Shown here piece after piece: positions 27,832 to 36,516 of a stretch of DNA of 64,000 bases (position 1 is its first letter; each line of letters begins with the position of its first letter). A program made the translations under genes and the position numbers. A model generated the notes under the pieces. That model was not told the origin of the DNA, ran no database searches, and saw only the letters and a program-made list of their open reading frames with translations. This DNA comes from Pectinatus haikarae (GTDB lineage Bacteria; Bacillota; Negativicutes; Selenomonadales; Selenomonadaceae), in assembly GCF_015732185.1 (NCBI RefSeq), contig NZ_WIQM01000016.1:372001-436000 (forward strand), given 5' to 3'.

Positions 27832-28719
27832 ATGACTATACAGTACTACATAAAAAAACCGTTTAAACAAGATTTTGAACAAAACGCAAAATTGCTGTAT
27901 GCCTGCTTTGCCGATGCTGTGCAGACAAGCCTGCCTACAGTCCTCCACTCGCATCATGACCGATTGGAGCTTGTATATATATCTGAAGGACAGGGCCTGC
28001 ATCGCATCGGAAATGGTCTTTATCATACAAAAGCCAATGATCTGCTGATTTTCAATAATAATGTCCTGCACGATGAATGTGCTAATCCCAATACAGGAAT
28101 GAGTATATATACCTGTGCTGTAAAAAACATAAATCTATCAGATATGCGGGAAAATGAAATTATTAGTGATAACTTTGAACCGATTTTGCACTGCTCTGAT
28201 CAGGGAAAAATTATAAAAAACATATTTGAAGGAATGATTGGCCAGCTTGCAAATGACTGCTGCGATGCTGATAACATATGTCAATATTTGCTTAGTGCAT
28301 TGCTGCTGGTAATTACCCGTCAGGTGCCCAAAACAAGAAAAGCCTTTTCACTAAGAGAAAGTGAGTTGGTAATCCGCATAAAACAATATATAGATGACCA
28401 CTATTTGGAAGCACTGACTCTGGACGGTCTGAGTGAAAAACTGAATATGAGCGATTCATATCTGTCACATAAATTTAAAAATTTTACCGGTTTTGCACCA
28501 ATGGAATATATTATCCGAAGACGTATCGGAAAAGCTCAGTCATTGCTTATCAGCACAGATAAGAGTATAACGGCAATAGCGGCGGAAGTGGGTTATGAAA
28601 ATAATAGTTATTTCAATACTCTCTTCAAAAAAATGGTGAGAAAAACACCTCTGGATTACCGGCGTTATTATGTAGGAATAGAACAATATAATAAATTAAA
28701 CCGGTTGTCCAAATTTTAA
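27832..28719 (+). CDS. AraC-family regulator with cupin sensor domain
   Basis: A 295-residue paralogue of the regulator at 24042, with the same plan: a VLHSHHDRLELVYISEGQGL cupin motif, then MSDSYLSHKFKNFTGFAP and SYFNTLFKKMVRKTP as the two helix-turn-helix units, and the VGIEQYNKL tail. GGGTGAT precedes the ATG. It is convergent with the epimerase-MFS-dehydrogenase group at 28766-32666, which is a plausible target. The ligand is unknown, probably a sugar or cyclitol. Confidence 0.88.
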   Translation: MTIQYYIKKPFKQDFEQNAKLLYACFADAVQTSLPTVLHSHHDRLELVYISEGQGLHRIGNGLYHTKANDLLIFNNNVLHDECANPNTGMSIYTCAVKNINLSDMRENEIISDNFEPILHCSDQGKIIKNIFEGMIGQLANDCCDADNICQYLLSALLLVITRQVPKTRKAFSLRESELVIRIKQYIDDHYLEALTLDGLSEKLNMSDSYLSHKFKNFTGFAPMEYIIRRRIGKAQSLLISTDKSITAIAAEVGYENNSYFNTLFKKMVRKTPLDYRRYYVGIEQYNKLNRLSKF

Positions 28720-28729
28720 TGGCTAAATA

Positions 28730-28753
28730 AGGCTGCAGTAAAAACTACAGCCT
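28730..28753. terminator. terminator between AraC and epimerase genes
   Basis: AGGCTGCAGT (28730-28739) and ACTACAGCCT (28744-28753) pair with one mismatch between convergent genes. Confidence 0.6.
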
Positions 28754-28765
28754 GTGAACGGAATA

Positions 28766-29707
28766 TTATTTACTGATAGTTTGGTTCAGCGCATCAATAG
28801 ATGAATGAAGTCCTGCTTCCACTGACATTGTCAGATCTTCCATTTCCAAAGAAACAGCATCATTATAGCCCATCATTCTGACAACGGAGAAAAATTCTTT
28901 CCACCACTGCAGATCCTTGCCGCAACCGACAGCCACATAATTCCAGCTTCTGTTTGCCGATTCAGTTACCGGTTTAGACTCGGGCAGGCCGTTAATATCG
29001 CATAGACCTCTTTCTATACGGGCATCCTTGCCGTGCACATGATAAAGAGCTCCTTTCAAAGCCCTCGCTGTGGCTATTGGGTCGGCTCCCATTACTATCA
29101 AATGCGATGGATCAAGATTCATGCCAATTATAGGATCTACCGCATTTCGCAGCTTCCATAATGTTTCTGCATTATATACCAGCTGACAGGGAAATTCTTC
29201 TATAGCAATCTGCTCAATTCCGTTATTTTTACAGTGCTCCGTGAAATTCTTCCACCAGGGAACGGCGATATCTTCCCATTGATAGCGAACTGTTTCCACC
29301 ATATAGTCAGGCCATGAAACTGTTGATGTTATCCAGTTTGGAGTTTTATCTCCAGGAGCACCTGCCGGCAGGCCAGACATCATTACCAGCTTTTTTACCC
29401 CCAGTCTGCCTGCAAGCACGGCAGTAGAATACATACTTTTACTGTAAAAACTGCCTGTTTCTGTCGGCCATAATTGATTACCGGAACAATTCAGGGCAGC
29501 AATACGCATATTGCGGGCGGTCAACTCCTTCTTGTAGGCTTTCAATTTACTGTCATCCGTCAATAGTTCTTCAGTAGGAACATGCCTGCAGCCGCCCCAT
29601 CCGCCGGCAGTCATTTCGACCGCATCGATCCCCATTGATTTTACTTTATCAAGCATTTGTGTAAAGCTCAACTCTCCTAAAACGTCCGTGCATAATGATA
29701 AATACAT
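28766..29707 (-). CDS. TIM-barrel sugar isomerase/epimerase-like protein
   Basis: A 313-residue protein of the AP-endonuclease-2-like superfamily (sugar phosphate isomerase/epimerase, IolE, IolI). Metal site is complete: Glu170 (AIEEF), Asp199 and His202 (LDPSHL), His225 (YHVHGKD) and Glu288 (SLEME). Two tryptophan-rich segments, near 132-152 and 254-271, are unlike IolI. It follows the MFS and dehydrogenase genes on the same strand, 225 bases on. Relatives next to sugar 3-dehydrogenases act on keto sugars by elimination or hydration. The precise reaction is not known. Confidence 0.82.
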   Translation of the reverse strand: MYLSLCTDVLGELSFTQMLDKVKSMGIDAVEMTAGGWGGCRHVPTEELLTDDSKLKAYKKELTARNMRIAALNCSGNQLWPTETGSFYSKSMYSTAVLAGRLGVKKLVMMSGLPAGAPGDKTPNWITSTVSWPDYMVETVRYQWEDIAVPWWKNFTEHCKNNGIEQIAIEEFPCQLVYNAETLWKLRNAVDPIIGMNLDPSHLIVMGADPIATARALKGALYHVHGKDARIERGLCDINGLPESKPVTESANRSWNYVAVGCGKDLQWWKEFFSVVRMMGYNDAVSLEMEDLTMSVEAGLHSSIDALNQTISK

Positions 29708-29932
29708 TTTTTAATACCTCCGTTATTTAAATAATTAATATACTTGTAATATTCTATCGATATTATTTAGTATAGCAAAGCGCCTGATTAAGTGTTAATG
29801 ATATCTTGCTGTTATAAGCATGAATATAGAACAGACACCACAAAGTATTATAAAATATTGCAGAAATGACAACCTGCTGCATTATTTAATTTAAACTGCG
29901 CCTCATAAAGTTTGACAAAATTTCCATAATTG

Positions 29933-31333
29933 TCATCTGTATCTTCCTGACCGAAAAGCCAGTTCTATTTCTTCCAGACTTTTTCCTTTAGTTTCGGGCA
30001 CATAATTTTTTACAAAAAATATTGAAAATAATCCTATTATAACGAAAATTGCAAAAGTAAAAAACAGACCAATAAGATTGAGCAGAATGGGAAAGAATAA
30101 ACCTATCAGAAAATTGACTATCCAGACAAAAAATACACATACTCCCATTCCCAGCCCCCGCAGCTGCAGCGGAAAGAATTCTGCCAGAAGGAGCCAAAAA
30201 ACAGGTGCTATGCACCCCTGCATAAAGGCAAGAAATGTCACGGTAAGTGCAAGAACCACATAAGGTAAATGAGGATCACCAGACATGTATTTGGATACCA
30301 GAGCCAGACAAGCCATTACTGAAGTTGTTCCGGACAGCCCAATTAAAAACATCGGTACACGTTTTACCTTCCCAACCAGAAACATGCCAACGCCAACGGC
30401 TATGACAGCTATAAGACCGTTCAGAGTATTGGCGATCAATGCCGCTTCCGTACTGAACCCGGAAGTCTTTAAAATTTGTGTACCGTAAAACATGATCGTG
30501 TTGACACCAGTAGCCTGTGAAGCTGCTGCCACACCTATCCCAATAAATACTACACGTCTTACCCACGGAGTAGTAAGCTCGCGCCAGGAAATTTTCCTTA
30601 TGTGATTTTCTGTTGCTATGGCATTTTTAATAGATTCCAGTTCACCTACAGCTTCGGCACTGGAACAGCGTATTTTTTTCAAAACACCCAAAGCTTCGGA
30701 AATTTTACCATTATTGATCAACCACCTTGGTGATTCCGGCATTTTCAACATTCCTATGAACAAAAATATCGCTGGCAGAGCAGCTATTATCAGCATGTAT
30801 CGCCATACATGTCCTGTGTCACCAAAATAATGACCTAAAACGGCATTGCAGATAAATGCAGTAAATTGTCCGATGACTATCATCCATTCATTTTGGGTGA
30901 CCATACGCCCGCGTTTTTCAGTCAGAGACATTTCAGCCAAATAGGTTGGCACCGTAACAGAAGCACCGCCTACTGCTATACCAAGAAAAAATCTGCCGAT
31001 GATCATTATTCCGGCATTGCGTGATAAGGTACATCCCACAGTAGCTGCAAAAAAGAGGACCGCCAGATACAGAATAGTTTTTCTCCTGCCGATGTAATCA
31101 GACAGCTGTCCGATTATTACAGACCCCAAAGCGGCACCGAATAATAATCCGGCAACCACAAAACCTTCTGTAGATGGAGTAAGATTCAACTGGTCCGGTG
31201 CTGACATATATGGCAGTGCTCCGTTAATAACTCCGGTATCGTAGCCGAATAACAGTCCGCCGAAAGTGGATATGATCATTATTACCGTCAACGATTTATT
31301 GGCATCAGCATTTAAAGTATTTTTCTCTTGCAT
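29933..31333 (-). CDS. MFS sugar porter, IolT-like paralogue
   Basis: A 466-residue, 12-helix sugar-porter protein. FGYDTGVINGALPYM, GQLSDYIGRRKT, KMPESPRWL and VPETKGKSLEEIE are the family marks. The ATG at 31333 is used because AAAGGGGA precedes it; in-frame codons upstream read through a terminator hairpin. It lies between a Gfo/Idh dehydrogenase (31488) and a TIM-barrel protein (28766), as in a catabolic unit. It likely imports the sugar or cyclitol those enzymes use. Confidence 0.86.
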   Translation of the reverse strand: MQEKNTLNADANKSLTVIMIISTFGGLLFGYDTGVINGALPYMSAPDQLNLTPSTEGFVVAGLLFGAALGSVIIGQLSDYIGRRKTILYLAVLFFAATVGCTLSRNAGIMIIGRFFLGIAVGGASVTVPTYLAEMSLTEKRGRMVTQNEWMIVIGQFTAFICNAVLGHYFGDTGHVWRYMLIIAALPAIFLFIGMLKMPESPRWLINNGKISEALGVLKKIRCSSAEAVGELESIKNAIATENHIRKISWRELTTPWVRRVVFIGIGVAAASQATGVNTIMFYGTQILKTSGFSTEAALIANTLNGLIAVIAVGVGMFLVGKVKRVPMFLIGLSGTTSVMACLALVSKYMSGDPHLPYVVLALTVTFLAFMQGCIAPVFWLLLAEFFPLQLRGLGMGVCVFFVWIVNFLIGLFFPILLNLIGLFFTFAIFVIIGLFSIFFVKNYVPETKGKSLEEIELAFRSGRYR

Positions 31334-31354
31334 ATCCTGTCCCCTTTCAATATA

Positions 31355-31400
31355 TAAAAAAAACAGGAGCATCATTGGGAGGATCATCTGATACTCCTGT
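31355..31400 (-). terminator. terminator or attenuator in MFS leader
   Basis: Read on the minus strand, ACAGGAGTATCA, a 14-base loop and TGATGCTCCTGT are followed by eight Ts. This is a full intrinsic terminator only about 22-67 bases before the transporter start. Confidence 0.75.
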
Positions 31401-31487
31401 CAATACAAACACTTTAACCCACGATTAATCTACCTAAAACACTCCATCGTATGCATCGTAATTCCTGAATTTGGCATAAAATTTTAT

Positions 31488-32666
31488 TTATTGAAAATCC
31501 ACCCAGACAGAACCGCTGTCAGCAGAACGAACACAGTTTTGTATCCATTTTACGCCTTCCAGACCGGCGTTTATATCAGGATAAACGAACGTCCTGAGAA
31601 AATTTATATCGTTACGATCCGCAGCCTCAATCGCCCTGGCAAATTTTAGATAAATATTTGCCCAGGACTCGCCCAGACCTTCGGTGTGAAGAGCACCGAA
31701 ACGATCATCAGCTAATCCTTCTTTTTTCAAATACGGCATGCCATGATAAAGTATTTGGTAAGGTTGTCCCTGAATTTGATATAAAAGCCGATTAGGCTGA
31801 AAATCACTGAATTCAATGCTGGCTTTTGAGCCGACTATACGTATAGTTTGAGATTCCATATAACCTGCATCTACCGCCGAAAACCATGCTGTACCTACTG
31901 CACCATTGTCATAGTGCATCAGCATATGAACATTATCTTCAAGCGGAGCCCTGCTTTTTATGAAACTTTGACGGTCACATAACAGCTGTTTTATTTTCAG
32001 ATCAGGCAGCATCAATTGAGACATATAGTAGGTATGCGTGGACAAATCACCTATTACAAAGCTGGGACCGGCAATCTTTGGATCTACGCGCCATTTTTGC
32101 GCTTCACTGTATTTTTCTGCATCCTCGGTTGCAGAAAATCCGTGAGTGTAGCGTAAACTTACAATGCGTATTTCACCCAGTTCACCGTTTTCAATCATTT
32201 TACGGGCCTGAAAAAGCATAGGGTGACCGCTGAATCCGTAAGTAACACCGACTATTTTATTTTTTTGCTCAGCCAGTCTTTTTATTTCTTCTACCTGAGC
32301 AATTTCAAAGAACAGTGGTTTTTCGCAGATAACGTGCATGCCGGCGTTCAGTGAGGCTTTTGTTATTTCATAATGTGTACCGTTTGGGGTGGCTATGGAA
32401 ACCACTTCTGCACCGTCAGGACGTTTGGCTTCTTCTTCAAACATTGTTTGGTAATCGGGATAACAGCGGCTTGGATCGACTCCAAGATTCACACCAAAAT
32501 CTCTGCCCCGTTCAGGATCAATATCAAAAGCTCCGGCAACGAGGCGGAAGGCTGTATTATCACGCAATGCACCTGTCCTGTGTTTATAGCCGACTTGTCC
32601 TGTGCGGCCTCCGCCGATCATTGCCCAACGCAAAGGCCGGGAAATACTTTTTTCACCATTCAGCAT
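31488..32666 (-). CDS. long-form Gfo/Idh/MocA dehydrogenase
   Basis: A 392-residue enzyme, about 50 residues longer than IolG. A MIGGGRTGQVGYKHR nucleotide site is at 16-30, CEKP has Lys116, and GDLSTH gives Asp207 and His211. FDIDPERGRDFG and ATPNGTHYE are shared almost intact with the copy at 37911. This sub-branch is often next to IolE-like epimerases and sugar importers, and some members oxidise sugars or glycosides at C3. Here an IolT-like porter and epimerase follow it. The actual substrate is unknown. Confidence 0.83.
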   Translation of the reverse strand: MLNGEKSISRPLRWAMIGGGRTGQVGYKHRTGALRDNTAFRLVAGAFDIDPERGRDFGVNLGVDPSRCYPDYQTMFEEEAKRPDGAEVVSIATPNGTHYEITKASLNAGMHVICEKPLFFEIAQVEEIKRLAEQKNKIVGVTYGFSGHPMLFQARKMIENGELGEIRIVSLRYTHGFSATEDAEKYSEAQKWRVDPKIAGPSFVIGDLSTHTYYMSQLMLPDLKIKQLLCDRQSFIKSRAPLEDNVHMLMHYDNGAVGTAWFSAVDAGYMESQTIRIVGSKASIEFSDFQPNRLLYQIQGQPYQILYHGMPYLKKEGLADDRFGALHTEGLGESWANIYLKFARAIEAADRNDINFLRTFVYPDINAGLEGVKWIQNCVRSADSGSVWVDFQ

Positions 32667-32976
32667 TTTTATTACTTCCTTTCAATAATATGTACTAAAG
32701 CTTAAGCATCATTATATACGAATTTATTTCAGATTAATTTCACTATTCTGCATTTTATTGAAGCTGAATATTTAATCTTATCAGGCTTTTGAAATTGTCG
32801 ATATAATAGATTTTTGCCGATAATTTCATTATGTTGTTCTGTACACATATTTTGAGGCCAACTTACTTCTTTCTGAATGCAGTACAATAATATATTCCGA
32901 AAAATCATTCAAAAAAATTGCTGTTCATGCAGTTAAATGAATGGTATGACAAATATCAACTAAAGGAGTTTTATCG
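32667..32976. promoter_or_regulatory. divergent intergenic region, Gfo/Idh / AraC
   Basis: A 310-base region carrying both promoters by position. No operator-like palindrome was recognised. Confidence 0.4.
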
Positions 32977-33822
32977 ATGTTTACCAAAGGGAAATTTAAT
33001 TCCATTTTCAAAGAAAACACATATCCCGATCTGATATCCGTATATCAGGCCACAGGCAAATACACAGAAATGCCTCGCGCCATGCATTCACACGAAAGCA
33101 CTGTAGAACTGATTCTCATAACCGAGGGCTATGGCATACATATTATTGATGGGAAAAAATATTATACGGAAAAGGGTGATCTTTTAATCTTAAATGCAGG
33201 TGTTTTGCACGATGAATCATCAGCGGGGACAAATCTCTGCATTGCCACCTGTGCCTTGCAAAATTTATCGATCCGTGATTTTGAAACCAATACCCTAACA
33301 GGGAAGAATCAAAATCCTATTTTGAAAACCGATAGGGACTTCTCCGAAGTAAAGAAATTATTTTTTCTGATGTATAATGCTGTAAGCATGAAGGATTATA
33401 GTGCGGAGGAATACTCCAATTATCTTTTAAGGGCATTATTAGTGCTGATATGCGGTATCATCCGAAAAAATCCTGACCATGACTATACCAAGGATGAAAA
33501 TAAGCTGGCGCAGAAAATAAAAAAATATATGGATATACATTATACGGAAAATTTGAAATTGAATATGCTGGCCGGATACATTCATGTCAATACGTATTAT
33601 TTGTCGCATATATTCAAAAAGGTTTATGGACAGTCGCCGATGCAGTATGTTATGCGGCGGCGTATCGGCGAAGCACAGACGCTGCTGATCGATACCCGGA
33701 AAAATATTACGGATATCGCTATGACAGTAGGATACAACAGCCAAAGCTATTTTAACGGAATCTTTGTCAAAATTACCGGTCTGCCGCCCAGAAAATACCG
33801 CATGCTGTATTCAAAAATTTGA
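32977..33822 (+). CDS. AraC-family regulator with cupin sensor domain
   Basis: A 281-residue regulator. The cupin shows AMHSHESTVELILITEGYG and ILNAGVLHDES. The two helix-turn-helix units are HVNTYYLSHIFKKVYGQSP and SYFNGIFVKITGLPPRKYR. It lacks the VG..QY tail of the copies at 24042, 27832 and 35415. AAAGGAG precedes the ATG. It is divergent from the long Gfo/Idh gene at 31488, which is the usual arrangement for a local activator and its target. Confidence 0.88.
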   Translation: MFTKGKFNSIFKENTYPDLISVYQATGKYTEMPRAMHSHESTVELILITEGYGIHIIDGKKYYTEKGDLLILNAGVLHDESSAGTNLCIATCALQNLSIRDFETNTLTGKNQNPILKTDRDFSEVKKLFFLMYNAVSMKDYSAEEYSNYLLRALLVLICGIIRKNPDHDYTKDENKLAQKIKKYMDIHYTENLKLNMLAGYIHVNTYYLSHIFKKVYGQSPMQYVMRRRIGEAQTLLIDTRKNITDIAMTVGYNSQSYFNGIFVKITGLPPRKYRMLYSKI

Positions 33823-33877
33823 TTCTTTGCTGACAGGGGAAAAACTGACGGTCCTTAAAATATTGCATAAAAAAAGC

Positions 33878-33920
33878 CCAGGAAAAATTTCCGATTGTTT
33901 TGGTCGAAAATTTTCCCTGG
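33878..33920 (-). terminator. terminator after iolG
   Basis: A 17-base arm at 33878-33894 pairs with 33904-33920 with two mismatches. Read leftwards, the stem is followed by GCTTTTTTT. Confidence 0.7.
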
Positions 33921-33940
33921 ACAATATTAAGGTGATATAA

Positions 33941-34057
33941 ATGGTAGGTAATTTTAAAGAATGCATTGCTGATCAGACTGTCTTTGCATTATTTGCTGCT
34001 GGCTTCTTAGATCGTTCAGTTCAGCGGACAGACAGCTATGGACGCAGCAGATCATAA
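33941..34057 (+). CDS. possible 38-aa small ORF
   Basis: ATG at 33941 preceded by AAGGTGATATAA, an acceptable ribosome site; 38 codons to a TAA. The product has no recognised motif. It lies on the strand opposite the iolG 3' region, and no promoter is evident, so it may be chance. Confidence 0.25.
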   Translation: MVGNFKECIADQTVFALFAAGFLDRSVQRTDSYGRSRS

Positions 34058-34107
34058 TCTTCTGCCTGCTGCTCCCTGATGGAATGAAAGTCCGCCGCCG
34101 ACGGAGA

Positions 34108-35124
34108 TCATTTATAAAAATCAGGGCGATCCTTCATTTTGATCGGCAGAATTTTGCCGGGATTTTGCTGTGCCTGTACGCAGACATCAGCTGTCAAAGC
34201 TGCCGCATAGCCATCCCATGAAGTTGGACCGTCGAGTTTCTGTCCCTTGTTGATATTATTGATAAAAGCTTGAATTTCGTAATCATATGCTTTTATGAAT
34301 CGTTGCTTCCAATCCATGAGTATAGGACGATTCAACGCTGCTTTCTGCCGCGTCTGCACAGTGGCCGGTTCGGGCAGATAAGCGATGCCGTCTTCACCGA
34401 CTACTTCGCATTTTATATCATAGCCGTATTTGCAGTTTACAAAAATTTCCACATCGATACGAATGCCTTTCTTTGTCTCCACTAAAACAATTTGCGGGTC
34501 TGCCAAGTGGCTGGAGGCATTACCGGTTTTGCGCGGATATATGACCTGAGCCGATATATACTCATCATCCAAAAGCCAATGCAGTACATCTATTTCATGA
34601 ATCATAGTATCATTTATAGCCATATCTGTAGTGTATTTTTCATCAACGGCAGGATTGCGGTGTGCAGCGTGCAGTATAAGCGGTGCACCGATCTGTCCTT
34701 CATCAATTGTTTTTTTCAGAGCTACATAGCCCTCGTCAAAACGGCGCATAAAACCGACCTGCACCAGATGTTTTTTTTGTTTCATTTCCTCTTCAACTAT
34801 TTCAAGACAGTCATCCGCCGTTGTAGCCAGCGGTTTTTCACAAAACACATATTTCTTCTGTTTTACTGCTTCAAGCACGAATTCTTTATGGGCAGGTCCC
34901 CAACAGGTCACAAGTACAGCGTCTACATCCGCCGATCTGATAAGTTCATGTCCGTCGGCATAAAATTTTGCGTCCAGATGCAAATCTGCGATAATTTTTT
35001 TTGCATTATTCTCGTTTATATCATTTACGGCAACGATTTTCCCGCCTGATAAGGTATTTGTTATTCTCTTAATATGCTCCAAGCCTATTGCGCCGCAGCC
35101 AATAACACCAATTTTTACTGTCAT
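34108..35124 (-). CDS. iolG: myo-inositol 2-dehydrogenase
   Basis: A 338-residue enzyme that matches Bacillus IolG from end to end. [15 protein letters not shown] at 7-21 binds NAD+, and catalytic Lys97 (FCEKPLA), Asp172 and His176 (NDTMIHEID) are all intact. [17 protein letters not shown] and the C-terminal PDFYK end are also typical. It oxidises myo-inositol (and D-chiro-inositol in Bacillus) to the inosose. ATG at 35124 follows GGGAGGTTT; an upstream in-frame start is less likely. An operator-like ATAATATTATCC lies about 150 bases upstream. It is the best candidate for the true first enzyme of the pathway. Confidence 0.93.
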   Translation of the reverse strand: MTVKIGVIGCGAIGLEHIKRITNTLSGGKIVAVNDINENNAKKIIADLHLDAKFYADGHELIRSADVDAVLVTCWGPAHKEFVLEAVKQKKYVFCEKPLATTADDCLEIVEEEMKQKKHLVQVGFMRRFDEGYVALKKTIDEGQIGAPLILHAAHRNPAVDEKYTTDMAINDTMIHEIDVLHWLLDDEYISAQVIYPRKTGNASSHLADPQIVLVETKKGIRIDVEIFVNCKYGYDIKCEVVGEDGIAYLPEPATVQTRQKAALNRPILMDWKQRFIKAYDYEIQAFINNINKGQKLDGPTSWDGYAAALTADVCVQAQQNPGKILPIKMKDRPDFYK

Positions 35125-35270
35125 GATGAAACCTCCCATTATATATTGCCGCACCATATACAGGTCACAGCCATATGTCATAAATTTTGAATAAATAAAT
35201 AGATAAAAGTGATATTTAAAATTATCGCTTTATTATGCCTGTACAGTATTTTCCTTTATTTACAGACCTA

Positions 35271-35284
35271 TTATAATATTATCC
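35271..35284 (-). promoter_or_regulatory. operator-like site upstream of iolG
   Basis: TTATAATATTATCC (plus strand), which read leftwards is GGATAATATTATAA, matches the shared palindromic core. Confidence 0.4.
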
Positions 35285-35362
35285 GTCGAGGAATACTTTA
35301 TTTTTTCTGCTGAATTAAGAACCTAATATTTGAATTTTTGCAATAAACTTGCAGGAATTTGA

Positions 35363-35420
35363 AAATAACTAAAATATAAAGGAAATATCAGCTGATATTC
35401 CCCTTATATTTTAGTTATTT
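35363..35420. terminator. 29-bp near-perfect palindrome at the AraC stop codon
   Basis: Bases 35363-35391 are the reverse complement of 35392-35420 apart from two mismatches, with no loop (centre CAGCTG). The stop codon of the AraC gene at 35415 lies inside the right arm. It probably ends that transcript, but is far larger than needed. Confidence 0.65.
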
Positions 35421-36317
35421 ATTTTTTATCGTTAATTTACAAAGATAGTCCAAATTTTTATATTGAATCTCGCCAACCCGGCATTTTCGATAAGTTTTCG
35501 GAGCCATTCCCACAATTCTTTTGAAAAGATTATTAAAATAGCTTACATTATCATAGCCTATAAACATACTAATTTCCGTTATACTTTTATCAGTGCTGAT
35601 CAAAAGTGACTGGGCCTTTCCTATCCTTCTGTGAATGATATACTGTATAGGAGAGAAACCGATCCGTTTTTTAAATTGGTGAGTCAGGTTCGACGGACTC
35701 ATATGAATCATTTTGGCGAGAGCATCAATATTTATGTCTGTAAGATAATGGTTGTCCATATATTCTTTTAAATACAGGATAAAAGTATCTTTTTTGCTCT
35801 TTTGAGTAATATTTTCCCATGGAGCCTGATAAACCAGTAGAATCATAAGCGCACTGACAGCATACTGGCAGAAGATCTCGGCATGAGTACGATCCTCAGA
35901 AATCTGTTCATGCATGCTCTCAAAAATATTTTCCACGCGGCCTGCCAACGCTTGGCAGTGCAAAACGGGAGAAATGCCGTCACTGATCAAATGGCCGGGC
36001 TTAAGCCCATCAAGCTGTACTCCGCTCAGACCGCAATTAAAAAACTCCATGCCTTTTTCCGGATCTGACCACTCATCGTGCAAAACGCCCTGATTATATA
36101 TGAGCAAATCACCGGCAGTTATATGAAAAAGTTGATTTTCAATGCGAAACACACCTTTTCCGGCGTAGACGTAAAGCAATTCAAGATTTTCCTCATGTGA
36201 ATGCAATGCCGTAGGAATTTTTGTCTGAGTACGATCCGCTTTACAGACGTAAAGCAGACGAATGTTTTTTTCAAAGCCAGACTGAAATAATTTTTTATTA
36301 TAATAAACAACAGTCAT
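35415..36317 (-). CDS. AraC-family regulator with cupin sensor domain
   Basis: A 300-residue paralogue of the regulators at 24042 and 27832: cupin ALHSHEENLELLYVYAGKG and GVLHDEWSD, then MSPSNLTHQFKKRIGFSP and SYFNNLFKRIVGMAP, and the VGEIQYKNLD tail. ATG at 36317 has AAGAAGG before it. It is downstream of the MFS gene at 36517 on the same strand, and might be its regulator or a co-transcribed partner. Confidence 0.88.
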   Translation of the reverse strand: MTVVYYNKKLFQSGFEKNIRLLYVCKADRTQTKIPTALHSHEENLELLYVYAGKGVFRIENQLFHITAGDLLIYNQGVLHDEWSDPEKGMEFFNCGLSGVQLDGLKPGHLISDGISPVLHCQALAGRVENIFESMHEQISEDRTHAEIFCQYAVSALMILLVYQAPWENITQKSKKDTFILYLKEYMDNHYLTDINIDALAKMIHMSPSNLTHQFKKRIGFSPIQYIIHRRIGKAQSLLISTDKSITEISMFIGYDNVSYFNNLFKRIVGMAPKTYRKCRVGEIQYKNLDYLCKLTIKNK

Positions 36318-36516
36318 AAAAAGCCTTCTTTGTTTCGCAGTATATGCCGAACATTTATAATTATGTTCTCTAAACAAAAACATATGATAATATCCTGTAT
36401 TTATTATATAAAATTTATTGCTCAAATTCATCTATAAATTTATTTTTTTTCAAAAAATCTTATAATTCTGGACAAATTAAGAATTGCGCTATAGTATTTC
36501 TTAATACCGGAAAAGG

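Noticed and set aside
33941-34057. 38-codon frame as a confident gene
   Set aside because: Kept only as a low-confidence feature: no promoter, no motif, opposite an iolG 3' region.
34492-35049. 185-codon open frame antisense to iolG
   Set aside because: Phe- and Cys-rich shadow of a gene with all catalytic residues conserved; no start signal.
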